DNA from: Rotaria sordida
Lineage: Eukaryota > Rotifera > Eurotatoria > Philodinida > Philodinidae
Length of the DNA: 64,000 nt
Reading direction: 5' to 3'
Assembly: GCA_905250125.1 (NCBI GenBank)
Contig: CAJNOL010000324.1
Coordinates: 62,001 to 126,000 of the forward strand
The notes under the pieces are model-generated. The model ran no database searches. It was given only the letters and a program-made list of their open reading frames with translations, and had not been told where the DNA came from. Position numbers and translations under genes: made by a program. Shown piece after piece: positions 33,062 to 43,891 of the stretch (positions within the stretch are counted from its first letter, which is position 1; the number at the start of each line of letters is the position of its first letter).

Positions 33062-36000
33062 ATGGCCATAAGTGGCTTTATGCCAGCATGGATGAAAATT
33101 TCCAATTCAGATGTATATTTATTTATTATTTATTCATTAAAAATTGAAAATAATTTTTTTTTTGTTCTATAGAAAACAAATGGTAATCAAAAATTGAGTA
33201 TTGAGCGATCAAGCAATAATAATAATAATAATAATACTAGCAACAATAAGTGTCAATTACCAAATGAAATCAATTTAACAGGTCAGTAATAAGATTATCT
33301 ATCGGGTTCGGAATCGACCACGCGTAACCTGTATTACATTTGAGAGGTACCAAGTTCGTTTGGTCTCGCACATGTCTAATCCAAATTAAGATTCGATTCC
33401 AAAAACTGTTCTCTTTATTTTATGATAAATATTATTTATTAAATATTGATTTTGTTTTTAATTTTGTTTTTAATTTTAGGACAATATCGAAATAAATCTA
33501 ATGATCAGCAATCATCAACTGATTTAGATGAACAATCAGAGAATTTCTTCTCGTTTCAATCTCGACGTTCATTTAGTCGAGAACGTTCATTAAATTCATT
33601 AGGGAAAGTAAGTATTTCATAGAAAGTTTAAATATACTGAAAAAAAAAACATCCATCAACTGGAACTTTCACGTTAAAATAATAATAAAACAAACGTTAT
33701 TAGTTACTTTCCTTTATATTTTTTTCTTATTATAGAATTTCTGTCTTCTATGTTTTTCGCTATTCGACAATGAATATAGTTTTTATATTTTCGTAATATT
33801 TCAATAAATTATTATTAATATGCCACTCTCATCCTTGCGCAGTGTTGTATGTTATTGAATCACATGTCTATCAATAGAAGTTTGTAGGAAGTGAAATAGG
33901 AACCACACTTCTGTTAAACATGCGACTAATTATTGCTTTCTCAAAGAGCGGATGACGTCAAGACTAAAGTTTTCATTACTTCCTACTCGATTATCTTATA
34001 TCAAAAGTCCGGGGGGCTGTTTCCAATTGACATGTCAAAGTTCTTTGAAAAATAAAAAAGAGATTGATGACTTTAATCAATTAACTGAAGAATTTTTTTT
34101 TTCGATATTAGCGAATAAAAATTTTGTCAATCATTTATTTTTTCTTATTTTAGGATTCAGAATTAAATGGAAATGATTATTCATTGTCGTCAAATAATCG
34201 TTCATTAATAAATTCAAATACAAATCATCAACATCGTTTACATTCCGTATCATCATCGTCATATAATAATGGTCAAATAACAAAAATAAATAATCCTAAT
34301 AATTTAATAAATGGAAATAGTTTAGAATGTTTATCAAATGATAATTATGAACGTATATATGGAGAAAATCATTCTGATATAACAATAAAAACAAATGAAA
34401 ATAAATTTGATCGACTTGAAAAAGATTTTGTAAATAAATTTTTAATAGAAAAAAAAAAAAACCCAATTTTCTTTTTTGTTTTTCTTTGTTTATATTTTAG
34501 CCATCATTAAATGGACGTGATTTATCATCTAATAATAAAGAACAATCATCAATATGGAATAATGCATCATCAAAATTTCGTATTTCAAATCAAGGAAAAT
34601 TTTCACGTACATTTGGATCAAATCGTCTTATAACACGACGTGATCGTTTATTAAGTACACCAAATAATTTAAATATAAATACTCGATCAACGATACATGA
34701 ATTACAAACAAGTTGTATAACACAAACAAAAAATTTAGATAAACGTAGTAGTTTTTTAAATTCATTAAAAAATGATTCAAATAATGAAGAAAAAAATACA
34801 AATAAACATCATATAAATCGATCATCAAAATTAATAGGAAATTCAAATGAAAATTTTCAATTAACTAAAGAAACATTACGTTTATTATCTGTACCTGAAA
34901 CATCAGAAGAAAAAGAGTTGAGTATTAATTCTATTAAATTTTGTGAAACATGATCTACAAGAAGTGTTGAAGTATAGGAATAGGAATTTGAAACCTTCTC
35001 CGTTTCCAGATGTTAAAGTCAAATTTTTTTTCGCTTTTTCATTGCTAATATAGCTTCGAAGTATCCATCTATCAAATGCCATATAAATGAGGGTTCTTTG
35101 TTGTTAGTTAATACTTTTATTAAACCTAATTCTCGAAATTCCTAACAGACAAACTCTCACTACGATTATTCTTTGTATGCAAAATTTTCCTAATGATAAG
35201 TTCTAAAGGTACTGAGAGCATAGATCATGAATCTCTAACATCGCTGAACACGCCCAGTTTTCGATTACTTTAGTTAGAGAAAAAAAGTTCTGATACGTAC
35301 AGGAAATATTTATTTTTCGTTTTTCTCGAAATCAATTTCTCCGATAGTGTATGTTCGATCGAGCTGAAACTTTTTTCCGGGTACTGGACACTGTTAGGAG
35401 TGTTTACTTTTTTTTTGTCTTGAAAAATATTGCACTGTTGATTTTTGACAGATTTTACACAAAAGACCGGCAAAAGAAAAACATGGATTTTTGAAAGTAT
35501 CCTCAGTATTTTGACCTTTTTATTCGAATAGAAGGAGATAAAATGAACTAAGCACTCCAAACAGTGTCTAGTATCTGTAAAAAAAAATTCCAGCTCTCTT
35601 GAACTTATTGTGACTGATATAGCGGGATGATTTTTACACATAGTTCTGATGAGCCATTGTTCAGAAAGGAAGGCGGGTGGTCATCGTAAGGACACCCGCT
35701 CTTTCGGATAACTTCTGATTCTTGAACAGAGTATAGCCGATTGGGCTCATATTTCTATCACAGGTAGATTATCAAAAATGATGGGATTCAGGCTCGCGGA
35801 GAAAATTTTAAAAGCAGATCTTTAGAGATTTTCAAAAATCTCTAAAGATCTGCTTTGAAAATTTGGACCCGACCAGTTATACTCTCGTGAAGAATCAGAA
35901 ATGTTCAAAAGAGAAGGTATCTTTAAAGGACAATCGTAGATCGTGATAGACATAACCGTGAGATCAAAGTTCACTGCAGGATTCGTCTGATAGTTGTCCT

Positions 36001-36469
36001 ATATTTATCCTTCGTCATCGACATGCATTAACAGTAACTAGGAATTCATAAATATATTGATTAATCACATCTTATATAATACTAGCAGCTTCATCATGTT
36101 TCACATTTTAATTCCATAGGGATTGCGTTAACAGTTTTTTTTTTGTTTTTGAAAATTTAGATTATTAATACGTATGGGTTGGAATGATGATATGACTTAT
36201 GAAATAACAGATAAAGATAAAGAAGAATATGAAAAACGAATAAAATTTTTACCAAAAGTAAATAAAAAAAAAGAATTTTATATAAAAATATTAAATAAAT
36301 GTTTTTCTTTTGCTTTTTTTTTTTATGTGTACTTCTTTAGACAGATAATCGATCTGCAGCATTAATAACAGCTTTACATCGTCGTTCATTACCATGTATA
36401 AATATTCGAGATGTACTTCGACTTGAAATGATTGGTTCAGCATCAGACGATGATAGTTCAGAGGATTAA
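33062..36469 (+). CDS. GPBP1: vasculin-like protein (GPBP1/GPBP1L1 family)
   Basis: Seven exons join in phase: 33062-33112, 33173-33281, 33480-33607, 34154-34429, 34501-34916, 36161-36257, 36341-36469, giving 401 residues (human vasculin has about 470). Family landmarks in order: N-terminus MAISGFMPAWMKI resembling the vasculin MAxxxFxPAW start; KDFPSLNGRD formed across the exon 4/5 junction, the conserved DFPSLN motif; TKNLDKRSSFLNSLKND resembling the TDKKSEFLKALKRD segment; LLIRMGWNDD resembling the RLLKEMGW motif near the C-terminus; and an acidic Ser/Asp tail (SASDDDSSED). Between these it is low-complexity, rich in Asn and Ser. Vasculins are nuclear proteins that bind GC-rich promoter elements and also act in mRNA-related complexes. 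Intron 5 contains a 1.2-kb MITE. The exon 5 donor (GTTGAG) is weak but is the one that keeps frame. Confidence 0.82.
33608..34153. other. intron 3 of the vasculin-like gene, no recognised content
   Basis: A 546-bp intron. The plus-strand open frame that starts at 33952 runs into the next exon's region in another frame and is not coding. Confidence 0.5.
34941..36115. mobile_element. longest MITE copy (1.17 kb), TGTGAAACACGAT family, in vasculin-like intron 5
   Basis: The left end is TTGTGAAACATGATCTACAAG followed by AAGTGTTGAAGTATAGG. The right end, read inward, is ATGTGAAACATGATGAAGC. It begins 24 bp after the exon 5 donor. An inner hairpin at 35703-35905 includes a 21-bp arm pair AGCAGATCTTTAGAGATTTT. 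The interior holds no convincing ORF; the minus-strand frame at 35270-35641 has no recognisable domain. Confidence 0.65.
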
Positions 36470-38126
36470 TATAAAGTTTTCTTCTTTTTAAAAGAAAAAA
36501 GAACAAAAAAACCGGTTTTCTTTCTCTCTATACACGAGTTCATTTATTGTTTTCTTATTTGCCATGAATACCTTTTGTTTATTGTGTTCTTATTTTTATA
36601 TTTGATCTCTGTACTTGAAGAACACCAACTGCTTTGTTGTTTTTTTTTCTTTGTTATATATATACACGTGTGTGTGTGTGTGTGATGTTTATTTGCTTTA
36701 TTGTTTTCTTAACAAACGTTCCACTCAATATGTATTGTTATACATATAAAACAAACAAACAAACAAACAAGAACTATACCTATCTATTTTATAATTGTTA
36801 ATCATTTCTTTTCTTTTCTTTTTTTCTTTTTCGTTGCTTATCCAGCTTTTGTTTTGCTACTGATGCTTCTGCCATTGTTTTTTCGTTTATGTTGTTGCAT
36901 TACAATGCATTGCCGTGTCGTTTTTATTATTATTATTTTTTTTTTGGTCTCTTTCTTGAATATATATTGAAAATATAATACAACAAAAATGAGGAAAGCA
37001 CGAAAAACAGGAAAATACTTTTGAATATTAAGTTCCAGACGGATTAATTCTATGAACAGACGGACGAAAATAAAACGCAGAGTATCATGATTTAGAAGGT
37101 ATCTTGAAAATTGTAGGAAGAATGTCATCAAAACTTTAAGATATCACTGGTACTTATTAGATGAAGACTGTTAGTGTGTAAAAACAAAGTAATATGATAC
37201 TTGAGAAAAACAAAAACTCTGTCACGATTCAGTATAAAGAAGTAATCAACTAATGATCCAGTAAAAGCTATATATATATATATTAGATTATTCAAGTATA
37301 CTATAGACATTTGAGAAGAAAAAATAGTTCAATGTTACTTTCATCTAGAAGATATAAAGAATATCTATTATCCAATTAAATAATTTCGATTAGTTGATAC
37401 ATCGATCTGTATTATCAATGTTCTCTTTCGAATATTCAATTTACTATATGATTTAATTGATACATCAGTCTTCGGAAAACATTGAAAGATCAACAAAGTA
37501 TTTTAAATATAAAAAACAACAGCAATCCTTCCCAACACCAATGAAAATGAATCCAATCAAGACAATAAAGATCATAGCAATCATCAGAATACACCTGATT
37601 CAATAATTACTGTTGTACTTATTGTCAATTTTTTAGACTTTCTTACTTTAGATTTGATTGAAATTTTATCTCTTTATTATTGGGTACATTCTAATAAATT
37701 AACAATAAAATGCATATCTATAGGATAAAGTTTTGTGAGACACGATCTAGAAGGAGTGTTGAAGTATAGGAGTAAAAATTTGGATCGTCTTTCCAACAAT
37801 CTGTAATAGACACTAACCAGAGATCATCACAGACTACCACAGCAGCGTCACAGGCTGTGATACACGTTTTTGATATACGATCACAGACTTTATAATAATA
37901 ATGTGTCATTATAATACATGGAACTATTTCCGTATTATATTTCTCGAGGATTAACTAAAAGGATGATGAAGAAATGCATTCCAAACTAGATAGAATAAAG
38001 CAATCTCCTTGTGATTAACAGCAAAAGAGATGAGGAAGAAGATTAAAACGAACCAAAATTTGCTTACGCACTAATTGAATGATTTTAACAGCTAATCAAT
38101 TGTAAAAATTGAATAAGTCAAAACAG
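36470..38126. other. intergenic region, vasculin-like gene to astacin pseudogene
   Basis: Includes the presumed vasculin-like 3' UTR, a (GT)n run at 36669-36683, an (AAAC)n run near 36749-36770, and one end of the TGTGAAACACGAT repeat at 37731-37880. No gene is seen. Confidence 0.5.
37731..37880. mobile_element. truncated MITE end, TGTGAAACACGAT family
   Basis: TTTTGTGAGACACGATCTAG followed by AAGGAGTGTTGAAGTATAGG matches the left end of the 34.94-kb copy over about 40 bp, then diverges. The second end is not found nearby, so this is a solo or truncated copy. Confidence 0.5.
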
Positions 38127-39238
38127 ATGATGTTTTCGGCTATTATTATCGTATGTCTCGGATTTGCTATCAATGGTTTCCCAGTTATTTTTTTAATTCA
38201 TTCGATTTCTTTGATAAATTAGGTAGAGAATAATGATCCGAAATTATCGAAAGATGCCAATCCTGAATTGCTTGATAAAGAAATATCTATATAATTATTA
38301 ACACAATTTATTAACATTTCTAACAATAGGTGATGGTTTTGAAGATGATATGCTCTTTCTACCAGATTTCGATCCAATCCGTGGAACTGCTATTTTTAGA
38401 ACACTACGCTGTTGGCCTAACAGAATAATTCCATATGATATATCAGCTATTACAGGTAGATTTCAAAAAAAAAGAAACAGATCTTTGCTGTTTATTTATT
38501 ATTGAATAATAGATGCTAATGATCGAATTACAATTACAAAGCCAATGAATCAATTAATATTCGATGTTGGAACACCTATAGAAGGTCAAACAGCATGACA
38601 AATTTGTGTCTTTTTTTGACTAGCTCAGGCAGGTGATATAAAAATACTTGAAATTCAATATGGTAACGGATGTAGTGCACCAGTAAGTTAAAGAAAATAA
38701 ATGTCTTTGAAAATATATTATTTAATACAGATTAGATATGTTCCAAATTATCAAAAAACACTTAATTAAAAACAAAAAAGATGTTTTCATAGTGGTATAA
38801 TTCAACATGAACTTATTCATGTTCTTGGTAAAGTTTAATTAAATAATTTTAAAGAAATTAAATTTATTTGATATTTTCTTTTTAGACTTTTGTCATAAAG
38901 AATCACGACCTGATCGTGATTCACATATAAAAATACGTGCAGAAAATATTCTAACCAATCAAGTAAATGATCAATTCTGTTTAGTAGTATTGATTTCTGT
39001 GTTTTTTAGGAACATAATTTTAAAAAATATGCTTGAGGAGTCGATTTAGAATCACAAGGATTCGTATGTGATTATGGTAGTTTGATGTATGATGGGTTCT
39101 TTCTCCAAAAATGATAAACCAACAATCATACCAACCAAAAGCAATGTAGTTATTGGTCAAAGAGAAAAATTCAGTGAAACAGACATTGCAGAAATTCGTC
39201 ATGATTATAAATGTTATAAAACATTTTTCAATAATTGA
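38127..39238 (+). pseudogene. astacin-family (M12A) metalloprotease pseudogene
   Basis: Recognisable pieces in order: a signal-peptide-like start (MMFSAIIIVCLGFAINGFP at 38127); a propeptide/mature junction region with WPNRIIPYDISAIT; GDIKILEIQYGNGC; the zinc-binding region QHELIHVLG followed after an intron by FCHKESRPDRDSH (astacins have HExxHxxGFxHExxRxDR); EHNFKKYA; the Met-turn region DYGSLMYDG (normally SxMHY); and SKNDKPTI plus VIGQREKFSETDIAEI, ending YKC. Several pieces end in in-frame stops (after GQTA, after KTLN, after KKYA, after FFSKND by a frameshift), and the conserved second-helix Glu is Lys. Splice-like GT and AG sites still flank most pieces. Secreted astacins digest matrix or food proteins, but this copy cannot make a full enzyme. 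Confidence 0.85.
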
Positions 39239-42114
39239 ATCGAAACATTGTCATTGAAATTTTTTCATAGAAACTTATAGTTAAATTGAACAAAATCAAA
39301 GATTTCGCAATTAAAGAGATATGAAATCTACAAAAAAAAAATAGACAACAATTTAGGTTATATTGTCCTGTTTACAAAGCTTTATCATAAAAATATTTAT
39401 GATTTGATCATGGTCAAATGAAGATGATGATTATAACATTGTTTTATGCTTATTATCAATACATGAAACGAATTTTTATGAGTGAAAAAATTTGAAATAA
39501 AATAAAAACCTAATCCGCTCTAATTTGGATACAGAACGAGGGTGAATAAGAATATTTTTCTATATCAACAAAATTAACTTTTTTTTATTGAATTGTATGA
39601 CGCCTAATAATGTTTCATAAGCTAGTTTTTGTACAATTAACCGAACGATTTTTGGCACTTGTAGTTTCTCATGAAGATTTCTCGAAAACGTATACTCATC
39701 GATAGACTTTACTGCACTGATTATGTACATCAGTATGTTAAGGCCTCCCTTCAAAAATCGATCTTGAACTAGGTACATTTAAATCGCATGAAAATTTTAT
39801 CGTATATTGGAGTGTAGTGAAGAGGCTATGTGAAAATTTTCAGCCCTATATTATGATATTCGAGGGAGATATTTAATAAATGAGGACCAAAAATAGCTCA
39901 TTTGGTAACCCGAAATTATCTGTGTGCTCTCATTTAGTTTTGTTTACTGGAAAGAGCATGTCAGACTGCAGTGCTCTTTTTTCTTAAATTCTTACTTTTT
40001 ATGTGGAGAAAAAGAATGAGAAGTTCAATACCTCGCAAAATGGTTATCTGTTTATAGAAGTGCTTTTTTTTTTAAATAATAATAAAAAATCTTAATTCAA
40101 AAACCGGGTACTGCAGTTTCACATACTCTTTCAAACAAAAAGAAAAGCAATTGACTACAATGAATCACATTCGAAAATTCTGGAAAAACATTTTCTGGTT
40201 TTTTTTTAATGAAGAAAACATAGTTTTTCAGTAGAAGATAATGGAAATCATTAAAAATTTTTACAAAAACCTAGGTGCCAGATAAAAAAATCATGTTACT
40301 TATGAAAGATCAAACCTTGAATTATCTCAATTTCGATTTTTCTGACGAAAATTGTCTTTTATTTTTGAGGAGGAATCTCAAATGTGCAAAAGACTCGTAG
40401 TAATTACAAGAATGTATATAGAAACATGCACCTATGTAGCAATGTTTGAACAAATATCATACGACTCTCCGATCTTTAGAACATCAAGACACAAAATAGC
40501 GATTCGAATTACGTGTCCAGAAAGTAACTAGATTGCATTCGAGTTTCACTATATTGTGAAATATAGTCCGAAGCTACGACTATCGATTGTCTCGAAAATC
40601 GATACATCATAAAAAAACAAATAATGCCTTCGACAATTAATCATAAAACACTTTTCTCCACGAGACATTTACAGTTCATGGCATCGAATTTCTTTTCTGT
40701 TGCTTTTATCGGAAACTGGAATAATTCACGTTCTAGTTATTCTGCTGATCGATATGCAAAAGGAATTTCAAAGTACACGTGACAAACCTCATTATTATGA
40801 GAACTCTATCAACGTGTATCAACATGTTATAACAGAACGCTGTTGATGTGTTGTTTAATTATCAATATGATTTGTTATTATTTTAATTATTTCAAAACTT
40901 GAAAAAACAAGCTAAACCAACAAAAATTTGCTTTTTAGATCAGCTTTCTCTAAGGAAATGGAGTGCCATGTTGAAAATTGGAAAAAACTGTATAGACTCA
41001 ATCATAAAATTTTATTCTTATGTTTGAGCCAGTATTTTCTGACTTTTCGTATTCCAGATCATCGCGACCGAAAATGATAACTTTGAATAAACGACTACAT
41101 AAATACTGTGCGAAGCGATCTCAAATTTCGGCAACAAGCTTTGAATTATGATAAGGACGATGAACGATTCCACTTAGAGTTGATTCTGTCCTGTCAAAGA
41201 TTTTAATTATTGCTCCTGCTCACAACAGCTGGCGGTTTAGCTGACTGAAGACTAATCTCTCAATCCTTTTTTTTTTTATCTCGGGTAAAAGATGGAAGGG
41301 TAATCGTTAAAATCTCTGTTTTGCGGAATTTATTGGAAATGAACAGACACTCATATTGAAGATTCAAAAACATTTGTATCATCTCGATGCATCGATCTCT
41401 GACAAAGTTCGAACGAATTTCTCACGACTCGCCGTTCTCCACATCATCTCAACACAAAATACAGATTTTGTCACAACGAAAAATACACAAAGTATGAAGG
41501 TCGAATGCGAACGCGACCGACGGCATAAATGTTCTACTACGTACGATCTTTAAAAAACTCGCGAACAATTGCTACACAGTACTTTGCATCATAAGTATGG
41601 ATCTCAATAGTGATTAACTTTTGTTTTGTTTACCATAAATCTTTGAACATTTAATATACTAATATAGATAATGAGAATCGTTAAGTCTATTGGTGAATAT
41701 ACGTTTCTGAGAAACCTCCGTCAACAACTAGAGATCCAAAAAAACGTTTGATTAGTTGCAAGTAAAAAAACTAGCCTATGAAATATCATTAGGCGTCACA
41801 GAGTTCGATAAAGAAGTGAATTCTGTTCGAACAGAAAAATGACTTTATGGGTTCTTGAATTATGTCGTTGTAATGAAGTGATTGTAAAATAAAATTGTAC
41901 TTTTATATATAGCAGTTTTTGAAAGATAAAGAATAAAACTAGAGTCAATAATCTTTTAATATACCTTCTAAAAATTATATCTTATCTCAATAAAAAAGTC
42001 ATAAACATTGAAACTAATGTCTAGTAATAATCGCCTCTTCATTTTACTGTTGTAATAAATAGTTTGGTCTTTATAGTCATATATATTCATTTGTTGTAAA
42101 ACAAGAAACAAAAA
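39239..42114. other. intergenic region, astacin pseudogene to Ly6-like gene
   Basis: Holds a dispersed repeat at 39725-40380. The rest is non-coding. Short open frames (for example 41356-41553 plus) show no recognisable domain. A TATA-like string (ATATATATTC near 42081) lies just upstream of the next gene. Confidence 0.5.
39725..40380. repeat. dispersed repeat (long copy), related to 13230-13545
   Basis: About 650 bp sharing several blocks in the same order and orientation with the DNAH10 intron copy, with extra sequence between them. No coding potential is seen. It is probably a non-autonomous mobile element. Confidence 0.55.
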
Positions 42115-43860
42115 ATGTCTTATTCAATTATAATCATTGCCAGTGTATTATTATTTGGAACAATTAATCAAATCGATTGTCTTCAATGTTATAGATGTAG
42201 TTGTTCCATTGTACCAGGTGAAACAACATGTACAGATGATAGTGAACTACAATGTGTTATAGAATATGTTGAAAATAATTATTGTATTATCTCACGTTTA
42301 TCAAATCAGATAAGATTTGGTCATAATCCTAATTCGGATTTGATATTTTTAGAATCTTTACATTACATACGAGATGAACAAGAAATTATCTTTTTGGAAA
42401 GTAGTTCAACTTGGCAACTATCTACTATTGTAGAATTTTCTTATGGATGTGATTGGAATTTATGTAATACACCACGTCTTCTTAGTCTTCTTCCACACAG
42501 TCTTACATATACTATTGATTCAAGTCTTTTAACAAATACATTAATTGCTAAACCTAATGAACCATTTACAACATGTTTATCATGTACAAAATGTGCAAAT
42601 TCAACTAATGAAGTTACTTGTCCAAAAGTAACATGTAATGGTACATGTTTTATTAATGGTTATTCTGATGATCCATTATTAAATTCTGTTTCATGTTTGT
42701 TTCCATTTGAAAGTGTATGTCGAGAAGAAAAACGTAATACATCAGTTCATATAAAAGGAACATATTATATTGATGATGATATATTTGGCATAAACGATAT
42801 AGATATTTGGTGTAAAAAAACAGATTGTAATAGTCCAACAAATGCACAAATTATACAACAAAATATTAATTATTCAATAGAATTGAATGATCAAATTTAT
42901 TTTCGTCCAAATCCTAGTAGTACAACACCATCAACACCAAATAATGAGCTACTTGCTTGTTATAAATGTCATTGTGAACATGAAATAAGTAATAATAATT
43001 GTAATTTATTAGAATGTACAATTGAATATGAAAATGGAAGTTACTGTGAAATAGTACGTGATTTTCAAAGTTTTTCTAATATGGAATTGATTAATATTGG
43101 TCATGTACAAAGACAATATGTACCTTATAGACATTATATTCATGCAGAAGAAGAAATAATACTTTATAGAAATTTATCATGGCATCCACCATCAGTTCGC
43201 ATGATTACATATGTATGTGATTGGGAATTATGTAATGATCCTCGTATTGTTGATAGATTAACAACAAGTTTTCAATTTAATGCTGAACCATCAGTTATAG
43301 CTGGACATCTTCAAAGTTCAGAATCACTTAGTAATTGTCGTCAATGTACACGTTGTACTAATTCAAGTATTGATTTTGATACATGTCCATCTGTATCTTG
43401 TTCAACTCCTGGACACTGTTATATTCATCAATATCTTGATAATCCTGAATATAATGATTGTGAATATGCATTTCAAGCTGAATGTGAAACCTTTGTATCA
43501 GAATCAAGTATTATAATTATAGCTACTTATAATATTGACGATGATATATTAAATATTGACGAAGTAGGTATTCATTGTTCTAAAAATGATTGTAATAAAC
43601 CTCAAACAGTATATGATATACTTAATCTTATGGAAGAAGATATTCAACTTGATTCATTATTTTTTATCCGACCAATCGTGAATACTACAGCAGGACCTAC
43701 TATTACAGAACCAGTACCAAGTTCCACTGTATCTTCATCTAGCTCTCGTACAGCAATGCAAGCTACTACAGAATCATTCATTTGCATCATGGTCACATCA
43801 AATTTTGCAACTATTTACTTTTTTCTTATCAGTAGTATTTTTCTTATCTTTCATTATTAA
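42115..43860 (+). CDS. secreted/GPI-type protein with duplicated Ly6/uPAR-like modules
   Basis: A single uninterrupted exon, 581 residues. A signal peptide (about 1-22) is followed by LQCYRCSC, a typical Ly6/uPAR (LU) opening. Two tandem units, about 23-265 and 279-520, align along their whole length. Each contains a first cysteine module ending CDWNLCN or CDWELCN (112-118, 368-374), and a second module opening CLSCTKC or CRQCTRC and ending KTDCN or KNDCN (235-239, 490-494). Terminal CxxxxCN is the LU hallmark, so the protein probably has four LU-like domains. Several N-glycosylation sequons, a Ser/Thr-rich stalk (about 522-553) and a hydrophobic C-terminus without a basic tail (556-581) suggest a GPI anchor. 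Function and partner are unknown. An AATAAA lies 25 bp after the stop. Lack of introns contrasts with its neighbours and could mean retroposition or lineage-specific expansion. Confidence 0.88.
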   Translation: MSYSIIIIASVLLFGTINQIDCLQCYRCSCSIVPGETTCTDDSELQCVIEYVENNYCIISRLSNQIRFGHNPNSDLIFLESLHYIRDEQEIIFLESSSTWQLSTIVEFSYGCDWNLCNTPRLLSLLPHSLTYTIDSSLLTNTLIAKPNEPFTTCLSCTKCANSTNEVTCPKVTCNGTCFINGYSDDPLLNSVSCLFPFESVCREEKRNTSVHIKGTYYIDDDIFGINDIDIWCKKTDCNSPTNAQIIQQNINYSIELNDQIYFRPNPSSTTPSTPNNELLACYKCHCEHEISNNNCNLLECTIEYENGSYCEIVRDFQSFSNMELINIGHVQRQYVPYRHYIHAEEEIILYRNLSWHPPSVRMITYVCDWELCNDPRIVDRLTTSFQFNAEPSVIAGHLQSSESLSNCRQCTRCTNSSIDFDTCPSVSCSTPGHCYIHQYLDNPEYNDCEYAFQAECETFVSESSIIIIATYNIDDDILNIDEVGIHCSKNDCNKPQTVYDILNLMEEDIQLDSLFFIRPIVNTTAGPTITEPVPSSTVSSSSSRTAMQATTESFICIMVTSNFATIYFFLISSIFLIFHY

Positions 43861-43885
43861 CTGAAAAAAAAATTTATCCAATAGA

Positions 43886-43891
43886 AATAAA
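43886..43891 (+). terminator. candidate polyadenylation signal AATAAA
   Basis: Lies 25 bp beyond the stop codon of the Ly6-like gene, a position compatible with a very short 3' UTR. In so AT-rich a genome chance occurrence is possible. Confidence 0.4.

Noticed and set aside
38127-39238. Alternative genetic code to explain stops in the astacin-like sequence
   Set aside because: Intact genes here end at TAA and TGA (vasculin-like, kinesin-13). The astacin pieces also show a frameshift and a lost conserved residue, so decay is simpler.
41356-41553. 65-codon plus-strand ORF, compositionally more balanced than its surroundings
   Set aside because: No recognisable motif. It may belong to an old repeat, with no support as a gene.
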